DNA of 52,741 nt from Candidatus Anaerostipes avistercoris (GCA_019119895.1 DWWD01000001.1:1-52741), one strand, 5' to 3'. Positions 20,333 to 29,358 are shown, numbered from the stretch's first letter. Notes: generated by a model not told the origin, from the letters alone. Translations and numbers: made by a program.

Positions 20333-21082
20333 ATGGAAAAGAAAATAGATAAAGATAATTTAATGAGTCAGCTGTATGATTATCTGACCCAGCAGGTCAG
20401 AGATCATTATGACGTCAAAGAACATTTATCCCGGGAATTGTATCAGGACCAGAGAGAGAAAGACCGCAAAGTGAAAGATGTGTCTGATCAGAATCGTATC
20501 TATCAGATCCGTAAGGTGTTTTCACCGCTGGATTTTCAGGAGGAAGCACAGAAGGAAGAAGATATGGTAGATACTTCTGAGCTCGATGCCAGAATCAGAA
20601 CCCGGAAAAAAGAAATACAGGAAGAAGAAGAGAAAATCAATGTACTATCCGGTTATTTAAAAGGACTGGAAGAAAATTATTTTATAACCAGCAGCGAATA
20701 TAAAAATGACGATGAGATGATACCATTTCTTCCGGCCTTTTGGAAGCTGATGGAACACGTGAAAATGATCCATCCGGAAGTAAGAATTAATTTCAGTAAA
20801 ACAGAAGATTTTTCAGATGTTACGCTTAATCTGTCCTTTTTAAAGGGGTTTTATGCATTTATAAAATTTGTACTCTATGAAATCGGAGTTTATGTGATCA
20901 ATGTTGAAAAATATATTGATAAAGATAAAGTGTTAATAAGATTTCAGGTAAAACCAAAAATACCGGGCAATATTGCAATTTTTAAAAATAAGAAATATAC
21001 TTTGGAAAAAGAACTGACCAAAGAATTTTCTATTATAAGATGGAAAACTAATTCAGTCATTGTACAGGCTTTGATGGAATAA
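20333..21082 (+). CDS. Conserved hypothetical protein upstream of argS
   Basis: A 249-aa protein I do not recognise. The first half is highly charged and helical (the acidic run EEEEKIN sits near the middle). The second half, from about residue 130, looks globular with alternating hydrophobic strands (VTLNLSFLKGFYAFIKFVLYE). No signal peptide or membrane segment is evident. The third in-frame ATG is chosen because AAGGTGAT lies at proper distance. It is 22 nt upstream of argS and probably co-transcribed with it. No function is assigned. Confidence 0.7.
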   Translation: MEKKIDKDNLMSQLYDYLTQQVRDHYDVKEHLSRELYQDQREKDRKVKDVSDQNRIYQIRKVFSPLDFQEEAQKEEDMVDTSELDARIRTRKKEIQEEEEKINVLSGYLKGLEENYFITSSEYKNDDEMIPFLPAFWKLMEHVKMIHPEVRINFSKTEDFSDVTLNLSFLKGFYAFIKFVLYEIGVYVINVEKYIDKDKVLIRFQVKPKIPGNIAIFKNKKYTLEKELTKEFSIIRWKTNSVIVQALME

Positions 21083-21104
21083 AACAAATAAGAAGGAGAA
21101 CATA

Positions 21105-22790
21105 ATGAAAGAGAAAATCATTGATTTATTAGATCAGACAATAGAAGAAATGGACCGGGAAAAAATTTCTGAAATTCTGGAAATCCCGCCAAAGGAGGAT
21201 ATGGGAGATTTTGCATTCCCATGTTTTCAGCTTGCTAAAGTATTTCGTAAGGCTCCCAATATGATCGCTCAGGACATTGCTTCCAATATTCCGGAAACCG
21301 GTGATCTGTCTAAGGTAGAAGCAGCGGGACCGTATGTCAATTTCTACGTAAATAAGGAAGTCTTTGTAACAGAGGTTTTAAATAAAGTAACAGATGGATA
21401 TGGTTCTTCTGATATCGGAAACGGAAAAACAATCTGTATTGATTATTCTTCACCGAATGTGGCGAAGAATTTCCATGTAGGTCATCTGCGAACAACGATC
21501 ATTGGAAATTCTCTTTATCATATCTTTTCAAAATTAGGATATCATGTGGAGAGAATCAATCATCTGGGAGACTGGGGAACTCAGTTTGGAAAACTCATTG
21601 TGGCATATAAAAAATGGGGCAGCAAAGAGGCAGTGGAAGAGAAAGGGATTCCTGAGCTTCTGGATCTCTATGTAAAATTCCATAAGGAAGCAGAAGAGGA
21701 TGATTCCCTCAATGATCAGGCCAGAGAATGGTTTGTAAAAATGGAGCAGGGAGACGAAGAGGCACTGTCTATCTGGGAATGGTTTAAAGATATCAGTCTG
21801 AAAGAGTATAAGAGAATTTATAATATTTTAAATGTTGATTTTGATCATTATACAGGAGAAAGCTTCTATCGGGATAAAACAGGAGCGGTCGTGAAAGAAC
21901 TAAAAGAAAAAGGACTTCTGGAAAAAAGTGAAGGAGCGATGATCGTTAATCTGGATGAATATGATATGGCACCATGCCTGATCACAAAGAAAGACGGAAG
22001 TTCTATTTATGCGACCAGAGATCTGGCTGCGATTTTCTACCGAAAGAATACTTATCATTTTGACAAATGTATTTATGTAACAGGTCTGGAACAGAAACTG
22101 CATTTCGCTCAGGTATTTAAAGTTGTGGAATTAATGGGATATGATTGGGCAAAGGATCAGCTAATCCATGTTCCATATGGTCTTGTGAGTCTTGCAAGTG
22201 GAAAATTGTCTACAAGAAGTGGAAATATTATTTATGCTGAAGATCTTCTGAGAGAATCTGTTTCTAAGATTAAAGAAATTATTGAAGAAAAAAATCCGGA
22301 TCTGGAAGATAAGGATGAGGTTGCACATAAAGTAGGAATTGGCGCTATTATCTTTAATGATTTGTACAATCAGAGAATCAAAGATGTGACATTTACATGG
22401 GATAAGATTCACAGTTTTGACGGTGAAACAGGACCTTATGTTCAGTATACTTATGCGAGAGCTGCCAGCGTTCTGCGCAAGACAGGAATCACAGAAGTCG
22501 GAGATATTGATCCGTCATTGATTACAGATCCAACTTCTATTGCATTGCTGAAAGAAATTGAAAAATTCCCGGATGCTGTTAAGACAGCGGCTGACCGGTA
22601 TGAACCATCTGTTGTTTCCAGATATGTAATGGGAGTGGCTCAGGCATTTAATCGTTTCTATCATGAAAACCAGTGTAATGTGGAAGATGAGAATCTTATG
22701 AAAGCAAGAGTTAAACTTGTGATTCTTGCGAAAAATATTATTTCCGATGCTCTGGAGTTACTGGGAATTCAGTGCCCTGAGCAAATGTAA
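21105..22790 (+). CDS. argS: Arginyl-tRNA synthetase
   Basis: A 561-aa class I aminoacyl-tRNA synthetase that charges tRNA-Arg. An N-terminal Arg-tRNA synthetase N domain is followed by the HIGH-type motif NFHVGHLRT. The KMSKS region is degenerate (SGKLSTRSGN), normal for ArgRS. The C-terminal DALR anticodon-binding domain ends in LELLGIQCPEQM, a typical ArgRS end. AAGGAG precedes the ATG. No T-box leader is present. Confidence 0.96.
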   Translation: MKEKIIDLLDQTIEEMDREKISEILEIPPKEDMGDFAFPCFQLAKVFRKAPNMIAQDIASNIPETGDLSKVEAAGPYVNFYVNKEVFVTEVLNKVTDGYGSSDIGNGKTICIDYSSPNVAKNFHVGHLRTTIIGNSLYHIFSKLGYHVERINHLGDWGTQFGKLIVAYKKWGSKEAVEEKGIPELLDLYVKFHKEAEEDDSLNDQAREWFVKMEQGDEEALSIWEWFKDISLKEYKRIYNILNVDFDHYTGESFYRDKTGAVVKELKEKGLLEKSEGAMIVNLDEYDMAPCLITKKDGSSIYATRDLAAIFYRKNTYHFDKCIYVTGLEQKLHFAQVFKVVELMGYDWAKDQLIHVPYGLVSLASGKLSTRSGNIIYAEDLLRESVSKIKEIIEEKNPDLEDKDEVAHKVGIGAIIFNDLYNQRIKDVTFTWDKIHSFDGETGPYVQYTYARAASVLRKTGITEVGDIDPSLITDPTSIALLKEIEKFPDAVKTAADRYEPSVVSRYVMGVAQAFNRFYHENQCNVEDENLMKARVKLVILAKNIISDALELLGIQCPEQM

Positions 22791-22835
22791 TATTGACAGA
22801 AGTTTTGAATTGTGAAGACTAAATTTTGAAAGATG

Positions 22836-22870
22836 GGAGACAGTGAAATGTATTGCTGTCTCCTTTCTTT
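22836..22870 (+). terminator. Terminator after argS
   Basis: GGAGACAG (22836-22843) pairs with CTGTCTCC (22856-22863), followed by TTTCTTT. Confidence 0.8.
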
Positions 22871-22914
22871 AATTTTCGGAGAAATATTTGTGAAATGCTG
22901 TGTTTTATCGAAAA

Positions 22915-22930
22915 TGTTTCACGTGAAACA
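22915..22930. promoter_or_regulatory. parS centromere site 1
   Basis: A perfect 16-bp palindrome TGTTTCACGTGAAACA, identical to the consensus ParB-binding site. It is the left of two copies between argS and parA. Confidence 0.97.
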
Positions 22931-22959
22931 TTCTTGTAAGGTTTTTCTTTTTATACAAA

Positions 22960-22975
22960 TGTTTCACGTGAAACA
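22960..22975. promoter_or_regulatory. parS centromere site 2
   Basis: A second perfect TGTTTCACGTGAAACA, 45 bp from the first. It lies just upstream of the parA -10 (TATAAT at 23001-23006), so ParB bound here could both load the partition complex and repress parAB. Confidence 0.97.
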
Positions 22976-23000
22976 TATAGAAAAGAAAAATAAATAGTGT

Positions 23001-23006
23001 TATAAT
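23001..23006 (+). promoter_or_regulatory. parAB promoter -10
   Basis: TATAAT sits 22 nt before the parA start. No good -35 is seen at 17 nt, where parS site 2 ends. Confidence 0.5.
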
Positions 23007-23027
23007 GGGTTTCAAAAGGAGAAACAT

Positions 23028-23798
23028 ATGGGAAGAATTATTGCTATAGCGAATCAAAAAGGAGGCGTGGGAAAAACAACCACAGCCGTAAATCTTTCAG
23101 CAGCTTTGGCAGCCAGAGGAAGGAAGACCCTGATTATTGATATGGATCCTCAGGGAAATACTACCACAGGCCTGGGATTGGATAAAAATAATCTGGAGAA
23201 AACCATATATGAAGTGATAACAGATGAGTATTCAATACAAGAATGTATTCGGGAAGATTTGTTTGAAAATCTGTCACTTCTTCCCGCAAACCGTAATCTG
23301 GCGGGCGCGGAAATAGAATTAATGACAGTTGACAGGATGCAGTATATTGTAAAAGAAAATCTGGAAAAAATAAGAGATCGATATGAGTTTATTATCATTG
23401 ACTGTCCTCCGGCGCTGGGAATGCTGACAGTAAATGCAATGACAGCAGCAGATACAGTGATTGTTCCAATCCAGTGTGAATTCTATGCATTGGACGGCCT
23501 GACGCAGCTGATTTATACTATTGAGCTGATTCAAAAAAGTCTGAATCCAAAGCTGACCATAGAGGGCGTGGTGTTTACTATGTATGACGCCAGGACAAAT
23601 TTATCTCTGCAGGTTGTTGAGAATGTAAAATCATATTTAAATCAGAATATTTATAAGACCATTATTCCAAGAAATGTACGATTAGCGGAAGCACCGAGCC
23701 ACGGACTGCCGATCAATCTGTATGATCCGAGCTCTGTGGGAGCGGAAAGCTATGGATTTCTTGCGGAAGAGGTCATCGAAAATGGAGGGATGGAATAG
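23028..23798 (+). CDS. parA: Chromosome partitioning ATPase ParA (Soj)
   Basis: A 256-aa ParA/MinD-superfamily ATPase with the deviant Walker A KGGVGKTT at about residues 11-18, MDPQGNTT, and Walker B-like IIDCPPALG. It binds DNA non-specifically as an ATP dimer and moves ParB-parS complexes. In Bacillus, Soj also controls DnaA activity. AAAGGAGAAACAT precedes the start. Its stop overlaps the parB GTG by one base. The two parS sites lie in its promoter region. Confidence 0.96.
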   Translation: MGRIIAIANQKGGVGKTTTAVNLSAALAARGRKTLIIDMDPQGNTTTGLGLDKNNLEKTIYEVITDEYSIQECIREDLFENLSLLPANRNLAGAEIELMTVDRMQYIVKENLEKIRDRYEFIIIDCPPALGMLTVNAMTAADTVIVPIQCEFYALDGLTQLIYTIELIQKSLNPKLTIEGVVFTMYDARTNLSLQVVENVKSYLNQNIYKTIIPRNVRLAEAPSHGLPINLYDPSSVGAESYGFLAEEVIENGGME

Positions 23799-24694
23799 TG
23801 TCAGGAAAAAGAAAAGGTCTTGGAAGAGGACTGAATACATTGATACCGAGCGCCCCGATTCCGGATGCAAAGTTAGAAAATATTGCAGAAATGAATCAGA
23901 ATAAACCGGAACATCCGGAAATGACACTTCCAATCAATGAGATTGAACCAAATCCAAATCAGCCGAGAAATCAGTTCGACGAAGATAGTCTGCAGGAGCT
24001 GGCGGATTCAATCGAGCAGTATGGAGTCCTTCAGCCGCTTCTTGTAAAGAAAAAGGACGGATACTATGAGATTATTGCCGGCGAGCGCCGCTGGAGGGCC
24101 GCAAAAATGGCAGGAGTGGAAGAAGTGCCGGTGATCGTCAGAGACTTTGATGAAAATGAAATTGTAGAGATCGCTTTGATTGAAAATATTCAGAGAGAAG
24201 ATCTTAGTCCGATTGAAGAAGCAATGGCATATCAGAGATTGATGAAGGAGTATCATCTGAAACAGGATCAAATTGCGGAAAAAGTGAGCAAAAGCAGAGC
24301 GGCAATTACCAATTCCCTGCGTCTTTTGAAACTGGATCCGAGAGTTCAGAATATGCTGGAAGAGGAAATGATCAGTACAGGACACGCGAGAGCACTTCTT
24401 GCAATTCATGATGGGGATATGCAGTACGAAATTGCAGTGAAAGTGTTTGATGAGAAACTCAGTGTACGCGATATTGAAAAAATGGTGAAGGAACTAAATC
24501 GCCCGAAGAAAGAAAAGAAAAAGGAAGAGACAGAATATCAATTCCTCTATAAAGATTTAGAAGAATCCATGAAGCAGATTCTTGGAAGTAAAGTCAGCAT
24601 AAAAAATAAAAAAAATAATAAAGGAAAGATTGAAATCGAATACTATTCCAGAGACGAACTGGAAAGAATTGTGGATATGATTAAATCAATATAG
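23798..24694 (+). CDS. parB: Chromosome partitioning protein ParB (Spo0J)
   Basis: A 298-aa ParB. An N-terminal CTP-binding domain contains the conserved GERRWRAAKMAG motif. The central helix-turn-helix (DQIAEKVSKSRAAITNSLRLL) recognises parS, and a C-terminal dimerisation part follows a lysine-rich linker. It loads at the two parS sites upstream and spreads as a CTP-dependent clamp. The start is GTG, placed by the overlap with the parA TAG and a GGAGGGATGG ribosome site. No noc paralogue is seen in this window. Confidence 0.95.
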   Translation: MSGKRKGLGRGLNTLIPSAPIPDAKLENIAEMNQNKPEHPEMTLPINEIEPNPNQPRNQFDEDSLQELADSIEQYGVLQPLLVKKKDGYYEIIAGERRWRAAKMAGVEEVPVIVRDFDENEIVEIALIENIQREDLSPIEEAMAYQRLMKEYHLKQDQIAEKVSKSRAAITNSLRLLKLDPRVQNMLEEEMISTGHARALLAIHDGDMQYEIAVKVFDEKLSVRDIEKMVKELNRPKKEKKKEETEYQFLYKDLEESMKQILGSKVSIKNKKNNKGKIEIEYYSRDELERIVDMIKSI

Positions 24695-24710
24695 GAGGAA
24701 AATAAGGAAT

Positions 24711-25202
24711 ATGTTAGATATTTTGAGAAGCGTCGATCCACTTTATATGATTTTGGGTCTTGCAGGCGCATTATTTATCTGCTTCCTGTTTATTATCATA
24801 TTGCTGGTAAAGGTCAGCCGGCTGAAAAAGAAGTACCAGATGTTTATGACAGGACATGATGGAAAATCAATAGAAGAAAAAATTTACGAGAATTTTGATG
24901 TTATGAATGATGTTGTGGGAGAGCAGAGAAGAGTTGACCGAGAGGTGAAGAAAGTACGGAAAATGTATTCACATGCATTTTCAAAAATGAAGGTATACAA
25001 ATACGATGCGTTTCCAAATATGGGAGGAGAGACAAGTTTTGTGATCGGTCTCCTGGATGACAATGACAGCGGAGTGCTGTTAAACGGTATGAACAGAGAA
25101 AATGGAACTTATGTATACGCAAAGGAAATTATAAATGGAAATTCACAGGTCGCTCTGTCAAAAGAAGAAATGGTGACATTGGAAGGCTGTATGAATCAGT
25201 AA
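24711..25202 (+). CDS. DUF4446 family membrane protein
   Basis: A 163-aa protein with one N-terminal membrane segment (about 13-34), a charged helical part, and a C-terminal domain with FPNMGGETSFVIGLLDDNDSGVLLNGM, characteristic of DUF4446. This family is regularly encoded right after parB in Clostridia, as here (16-nt gap, AGGAGGAAAATAAGGAAT before the ATG). Function unknown. Confidence 0.88.
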   Translation: MLDILRSVDPLYMILGLAGALFICFLFIIILLVKVSRLKKKYQMFMTGHDGKSIEEKIYENFDVMNDVVGEQRRVDREVKKVRKMYSHAFSKMKVYKYDAFPNMGGETSFVIGLLDDNDSGVLLNGMNRENGTYVYAKEIINGNSQVALSKEEMVTLEGCMNQ

Positions 25203-25226
25203 AATATAATTATATTGGAGGAAATT

Positions 25227-26513
25227 ATGTTAGATATTAAATTTTTGAGAGAAAATCCTGAGATTGTAAAACAGAACATTAAAAATAAATTTCAGGATCA
25301 GAAACTCCCGCTGGTAGACGAAGTCATTGAACTTGATAAAGAAAACAGAGATATCAAACAGGAAGTTCAGGCACTTCGCGCCAAAAGAAATAAGATGTCA
25401 AAACAGATTGGCGCTCTTATGGGGCAGGGAAAGAAAGAAGAAGCAGAAAATGTAAAGAAGGAAGTTACGTCCTTTGCGGACAGGATTGAAGAGTTATCTG
25501 AGAGAGAAAAGGAAGTAGAAGAAAAAATCAGGACAATTATGATGACAATTCCAAATATCATTGATCCTTCTGTTCCAATCGGAAAAGATGACAGTGAGAA
25601 TGTGGAAGTTGAAAGATTCGGAGAACCGGTAGTGCCAGACTTTGAAATTCCATATCATACAGAGATTATGGAAAGTTTTGACGGAATCGATCTGGACAGT
25701 GCAAGAAAAGTAGCAGGAAATGGCTTCTATTATCTGATGGGAGATATCGCAAGACTTCATTCAGCGGTGATTTCCTACGCCAGAGATTTTATGATTAACA
25801 GAGGATTTACTTACTGTGTTCCTCCGTTTATGATTCGAAGCAATGTTGTAACAGGTGTTATGAGTTTTGATGAGATGGATGCCATGATGTATAAGATTGA
25901 GGGAGAAGACCTTTATCTGATTGGTACCAGTGAGCATTCCATGATTGGTAAATTTATTGATACAACATTAGAAGAAGAATCTCTTCCAAAGACACTGACC
26001 AGTTATTCTCCTTGCTTCAGAAAAGAAAAGGGAGCGCATGGTATTGAAGAAAGGGGCGTATACCGAATCCATCAGTTCGAAAAACAGGAAATGATCGTTG
26101 TGTGCAAACCGGAAGAAAGCAAGGACTGGTATGAAAAGTTATGGCAGAACACAGTGGATCTCTTCCGTTCCATGGATATTCCGGTGAGAACTCTGGAATG
26201 CTGTTCCGGAGATCTGGCAGATCTGAAAGTGAAATCTGTGGATGTAGAGGCATGGTCTCCGAGACAGAAGAAATACTTCGAAGTGGGAAGCTGCTCTAAT
26301 CTGGGAGACGCGCAGGCAAGAAGACTGAGAATCAGAATCAAGGGAGAAAAAGGAAATTATTTCGCCCATACATTGAATAATACAGTTGTTGCACCGCCTA
26401 GAATGCTGATCGCATTTCTGGAAAATAACTTGCAGGAAGACGGAAGTGTAAAAATTCCGGAAGTGCTGAGACCATATATGGGTGGAATGGAAGCAATGAT
26501 ACCGAAGAAGTAA
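25227..26513 (+). CDS. serS: Seryl-tRNA synthetase
   Basis: A 428-aa class II synthetase that charges serine onto tRNA-Ser. The N-terminal coiled-coil arm (about 28-100) contacts the long variable arm of tRNA-Ser. Class II motif 2 (CFRKEKGAHG...GVYRIHQFEKQEM) and motif 3 (NNTVVAPPRMLIAFLE) are clear. The start is the ATG after GGAGGAAATT; a TTG 12 nt earlier is inside the ribosome site. No T-box precedes it. The 24-nt gap after the DUF4446 gene suggests one transcript. Confidence 0.97.
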   Translation: MLDIKFLRENPEIVKQNIKNKFQDQKLPLVDEVIELDKENRDIKQEVQALRAKRNKMSKQIGALMGQGKKEEAENVKKEVTSFADRIEELSEREKEVEEKIRTIMMTIPNIIDPSVPIGKDDSENVEVERFGEPVVPDFEIPYHTEIMESFDGIDLDSARKVAGNGFYYLMGDIARLHSAVISYARDFMINRGFTYCVPPFMIRSNVVTGVMSFDEMDAMMYKIEGEDLYLIGTSEHSMIGKFIDTTLEEESLPKTLTSYSPCFRKEKGAHGIEERGVYRIHQFEKQEMIVVCKPEESKDWYEKLWQNTVDLFRSMDIPVRTLECCSGDLADLKVKSVDVEAWSPRQKKYFEVGSCSNLGDAQARRLRIRIKGEKGNYFAHTLNNTVVAPPRMLIAFLENNLQEDGSVKIPEVLRPYMGGMEAMIPKK

Positions 26514-26536
26514 GACAGAAAGCAGAGGCAGTTAAT

Positions 26537-27208
26537 ATGGAAAAGGGAAAAATTCTGGTTGTCGAAGACCATAAACCAATCCGTGATGAACTGTGTGACT
26601 TCTTATCACGATATGGATATGAAGCAAAACCTCTGACTGACTATGAAACAATAATTGAAGATTGTATAAATGAACAGGCAGATTTGATACTTTTAGATAT
26701 CAATCTGCCTGTTCTTGATGGATATTATATCTGCAGAGAAATCAGAAAGCAGTCTGAAATTCCGATTATCGTAGTTACCAGCAGGGACAGTGAAATGGAT
26801 GAGCTGATGAGCATGAATCTGGGAGCTGATGATTTTATTACGAAGCCATATAACACACAAATTCTTATGGCGAGAATAGCGTCAATTCTCAGAAGGAGCA
26901 GAAAAACAGAAAAGCAGAACACAATGGTATACAATGGATTAAAAGTATGTTTAAATGACAGTACGGCTCACTACAAAGGAAAGACCACAGAACTGACAAA
27001 AAACGAGTTGCGTATTTTGTATACATTAATAAAAAATCAGGGGACCATCGTATCCAGGGATCAATTGATGGAAATGTTATGGCAGTCCAATGAATTTGTA
27101 GATGACAATACACTGACAGTGAATGTAAACCGGCTGAGAAAGCGAATGGAAACCATTGGATGGAAAAATCAGATTCAGACCAAACGAGGACAGGGGTATA
27201 TGGTATGA
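26537..27208 (+). CDS. OmpR-family response regulator, BceR-like
   Basis: A 223-aa regulator with an N-terminal receiver domain (phospho-acceptor Asp54 in LILLDINLP, Lys in FITKPY) and a C-terminal winged helix (TKNELRILYTLIKNQGTIVSRDQLM...NVNRLRKR). Sequence and partner resemble BceR/GraR/VirR regulators that respond to peptide antibiotics. It overlaps the kinase gene by 4 nt. A TNACA-N4-TGTAA operator at 29787-29800, in front of the ABC transporter, is the expected target. It begins 23 nt after serS. Confidence 0.9.
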   Translation: MEKGKILVVEDHKPIRDELCDFLSRYGYEAKPLTDYETIIEDCINEQADLILLDINLPVLDGYYICREIRKQSEIPIIVVTSRDSEMDELMSMNLGADDFITKPYNTQILMARIASILRRSRKTEKQNTMVYNGLKVCLNDSTAHYKGKTTELTKNELRILYTLIKNQGTIVSRDQLMEMLWQSNEFVDDNTLTVNVNRLRKRMETIGWKNQIQTKRGQGYMV

Positions 27209-28227
27209 CAGTGGCAGAATATATCAGAGATTATAAAATGAATTTTATTTTTCACATACTGTTTCTTATGATTCTGACTGCGATTCTGACAACGATGCGC
27301 CTGGATCCTTTTGCGGTGATCTATATTGTACTGATTGGAGTTTTGCTGGCAATGGCCGCGGCAGTCTATGATTACCTCCGCAAAAGAACCTTTTATCAAA
27401 ATATGAAAGCCTGTTTCCGGGAGCTGGATCAGAAGTATCTGATTTCAGAAATGATAGAAGCACCTGACTTCGCAGAAGGAAAAATGTTCTATCACTATCT
27501 TGAAGATATATGCAAAGACGCTAATGATGAAATTCTGAGTTATAAAGAACAGTCATCTGAATACAGAGAATACATTGAAATGTGGATACACGAAGTAAAA
27601 ACCCCGGTAGCGGCCATGAAGCTGATGGCAGAAAATCATCCGGATGAGAAAACAAAGCAGATGATGGAGGAGCTGGAAAAAGTAGAATATTATCTGGATC
27701 AGGCATTATATTATGCCAGAAGCAGCGGCGTGGAAAAGGATTATATGGTAAAGGAACTTCAAATCAGGGAAATTGTAGAAAAAGTTCTGAGATCCAACGC
27801 CCGGCTGTTGATAAAATCCAAAATGAAAATAGAAATGGATGACCTGGAAAAAACCATTTACAGCGATGAGAAATGGATTGAATTCATTTTGAAGCAGATT
27901 ATGATCAATGCGGTGAAATACAGGAGTGATAAAAATCCCAGGCTCCGGTTTCAGACCAGAGAACTGCAGGACTCTGTGATTCTGGAGATTGAGGATAACG
28001 GGATCGGAATCTCGGCAAAAGACCTTCCAAAAGTCATGGAAAAAGGATATACTGGAACTACGGGACGAAAATATGCAAAATCAACAGGGATGGGATTATA
28101 TCTCTGCAGGAGTCTGTCGGAAAAGCTGGGACTGAATTTTTACATTGACTCAAAAGAAGGAGCCGGGACGAAGGTTTGCATTGGATTCCCAAGAAATTCG
28201 ATGACATTTCTAAAGAAAGAAGAATAA
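27205..28227 (+). CDS. Intramembrane-sensing histidine kinase, BceS-like
   Basis: A 340-aa kinase with two closely spaced membrane segments (about 12-31 and 36-55) and almost no external loop, the hallmark of intramembrane-sensing kinases that rely on a cognate ABC transporter for input. His129 in WIHEVKTPVAAMK is the phosphorylation site. The ATPase domain has the N box INAVKY, G1 DNGIGI and G2 TGMGLYL. The start is the ATG overlapping the regulator's stop codon (ATGA). The expected BceAB partner is encoded 1.7 kb downstream. Confidence 0.9.
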   Translation: MTVAEYIRDYKMNFIFHILFLMILTAILTTMRLDPFAVIYIVLIGVLLAMAAAVYDYLRKRTFYQNMKACFRELDQKYLISEMIEAPDFAEGKMFYHYLEDICKDANDEILSYKEQSSEYREYIEMWIHEVKTPVAAMKLMAENHPDEKTKQMMEELEKVEYYLDQALYYARSSGVEKDYMVKELQIREIVEKVLRSNARLLIKSKMKIEMDDLEKTIYSDEKWIEFILKQIMINAVKYRSDKNPRLRFQTRELQDSVILEIEDNGIGISAKDLPKVMEKGYTGTTGRKYAKSTGMGLYLCRSLSEKLGLNFYIDSKEGAGTKVCIGFPRNSMTFLKKEE

Positions 28228-28245
28228 TGAGCAGGAGGTTTCTTG

Positions 28246-29040
28246 ATGTTAGCAGATTATCATGTACATTCCTATTTTAGTGAGGATACGGATTGTCCGA
28301 TGGAAAACGAGATCAGAAAGGCGATTGAAATCGGACTGGATGAACTGTGCTTTACAGAACATGTGGACTATGGAATTCCGACGGTGGATCAGTGTGATTA
28401 TGACAGTTATTTCGAAGAGTTTTTCCGGATGAAAGAAAAATATAAGAATCAGATTAAATTAAAGGCCGGAATCGAATTTGGCGTCCAGGTGCACACGGTG
28501 CCGGAATATGAAGAAGCTTTTAAAAAGTATCCGTTTGATTTTGTGCTGCTTTCCTTTCACCAGGTAGATGACAAGGAATTCTGGAGGCAGGATTTCCAGA
28601 AGGGAAAGACCCAGGAAGAATACAACCGGAAGTATTATGAGGAAATTCTTGAAGTAGCAAAGATTTATAAAAATTACAGTGTCATTGCCCATATGGATGT
28701 AATTAAGAGATATGATCTTCAGGGTGAATATCCATTTGAGAAAATCAAAGATCAGATCCGGCAGATTTTTGAAGTGATCATTCCGGACGGAAAGGGAATT
28801 GAAATCAATACTTCCAGCCGGGCGTATAAGTTAAAGAGTCTGATGCCGTCCAGAGAAATTCTTGAATTGTATCACGAAATGGGAGGAGAAGTGATCACCA
28901 TCGGATCTGATTCGCATAATGAAGAGAGAATTGGAGAAGATGTGCAGGAAATGCAGAATCTGCTGCGGGAGATCGGATTCAAAGGAATTTATACGTTCGA
29001 TCAGATGCAGCCGGTATTCCACCCATTTGAAACAGAATAA
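28246..29040 (+). CDS. hisJ: Histidinol-phosphatase of the PHP family
   Basis: A 264-aa PHP-domain phosphoesterase. The metal-binding motifs are DYHVHSYFSED at the N-terminus (His6, His8), FTEHVDYG, and the C-terminal GSDSHNEERIGE. The family removes phosphate from L-histidinol phosphate, the penultimate step of histidine synthesis. It lies outside any his operon and 18 nt after the sensor kinase. The start is the ATG after AGGAGGTTTCTTG. Other PHP phosphatases are a less likely alternative. Confidence 0.85.
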   Translation: MLADYHVHSYFSEDTDCPMENEIRKAIEIGLDELCFTEHVDYGIPTVDQCDYDSYFEEFFRMKEKYKNQIKLKAGIEFGVQVHTVPEYEEAFKKYPFDFVLLSFHQVDDKEFWRQDFQKGKTQEEYNRKYYEEILEVAKIYKNYSVIAHMDVIKRYDLQGEYPFEKIKDQIRQIFEVIIPDGKGIEINTSSRAYKLKSLMPSREILELYHEMGGEVITIGSDSHNEERIGEDVQEMQNLLREIGFKGIYTFDQMQPVFHPFETE

Positions 29041-29047
29041 AAGAAAG

Positions 29048-29086
29048 GGAAGCCATAAGTCAGATATCAGACATGGCTTCCTTTTT
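29048..29086. terminator. Bidirectional terminator after hisJ
   Basis: GGAAGCCAT (29048-29056) pairs with ATGGCTTCC (29073-29081). TTTTT follows on the plus strand and a T-rich run (CTTTCTTTT) on the minus strand, serving hisJ and the convergent small gene. Confidence 0.85.
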
Positions 29087-29090
29087 CATA

Positions 29091-29300
29091 TCAGGAGTCG
29101 TTATCTTCTGTTTCCACATCCTCAGGAACAAAAGGAGGTTTATACGGATACAGATCCAGATATGCTTCATCCTCTTCTTCCGTAGCAGGAGCCACCCGAA
29201 TCAGTCCGGTACAATCTGAAGAAGAACAGATATTGCAGTAATCGAAAATATGCTCATCAATTTCTTCATTGGTCAATTGACGTTTTTTCTTTTTTTCCAT
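29091..29300 (-). CDS. Small acidic protein with a CxxC...C motif
   Basis: A 69-aa protein with a basic start (MEKKKKRQLT), the cluster YCNICSSSDCTG that could bind a metal, and a very acidic, Pro/Tyr-containing tail. No signal peptide. I do not recognise a named family. Its ribosome site AAAGGGG lies within the terminator hairpin of the cupin gene (29301-29345), an unusual arrangement. A distinct promoter is not clear. Confidence 0.65.
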   Translation of the reverse strand: MEKKKKRQLTNEEIDEHIFDYCNICSSSDCTGLIRVAPATEEEDEAYLDLYPYKPPFVPEDVETEDNDS

Positions 29301-29345
29301 AAAAAATCAGCCCCTTTCACAAAGATAGTATGGCTGATTTTTTTT
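29301..29345. terminator. Hairpin between cupin gene and the small Cys protein gene
   Basis: AAAAAATCAGCC (29301-29312) pairs with GGCTGATTTTTT (29332-29343). It can terminate transcription in either direction. On the minus strand, part of the next gene's Shine-Dalgarno is in the loop and stem. Confidence 0.8.
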
Positions 29346-29358
29346 GACATATTCAGAA

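Noticed and set aside
25203-25226. T-box riboswitch for serS or argS
   Set aside because: The leaders are too short (24 and 22 nt) and contain no specifier or antiterminator hairpin.
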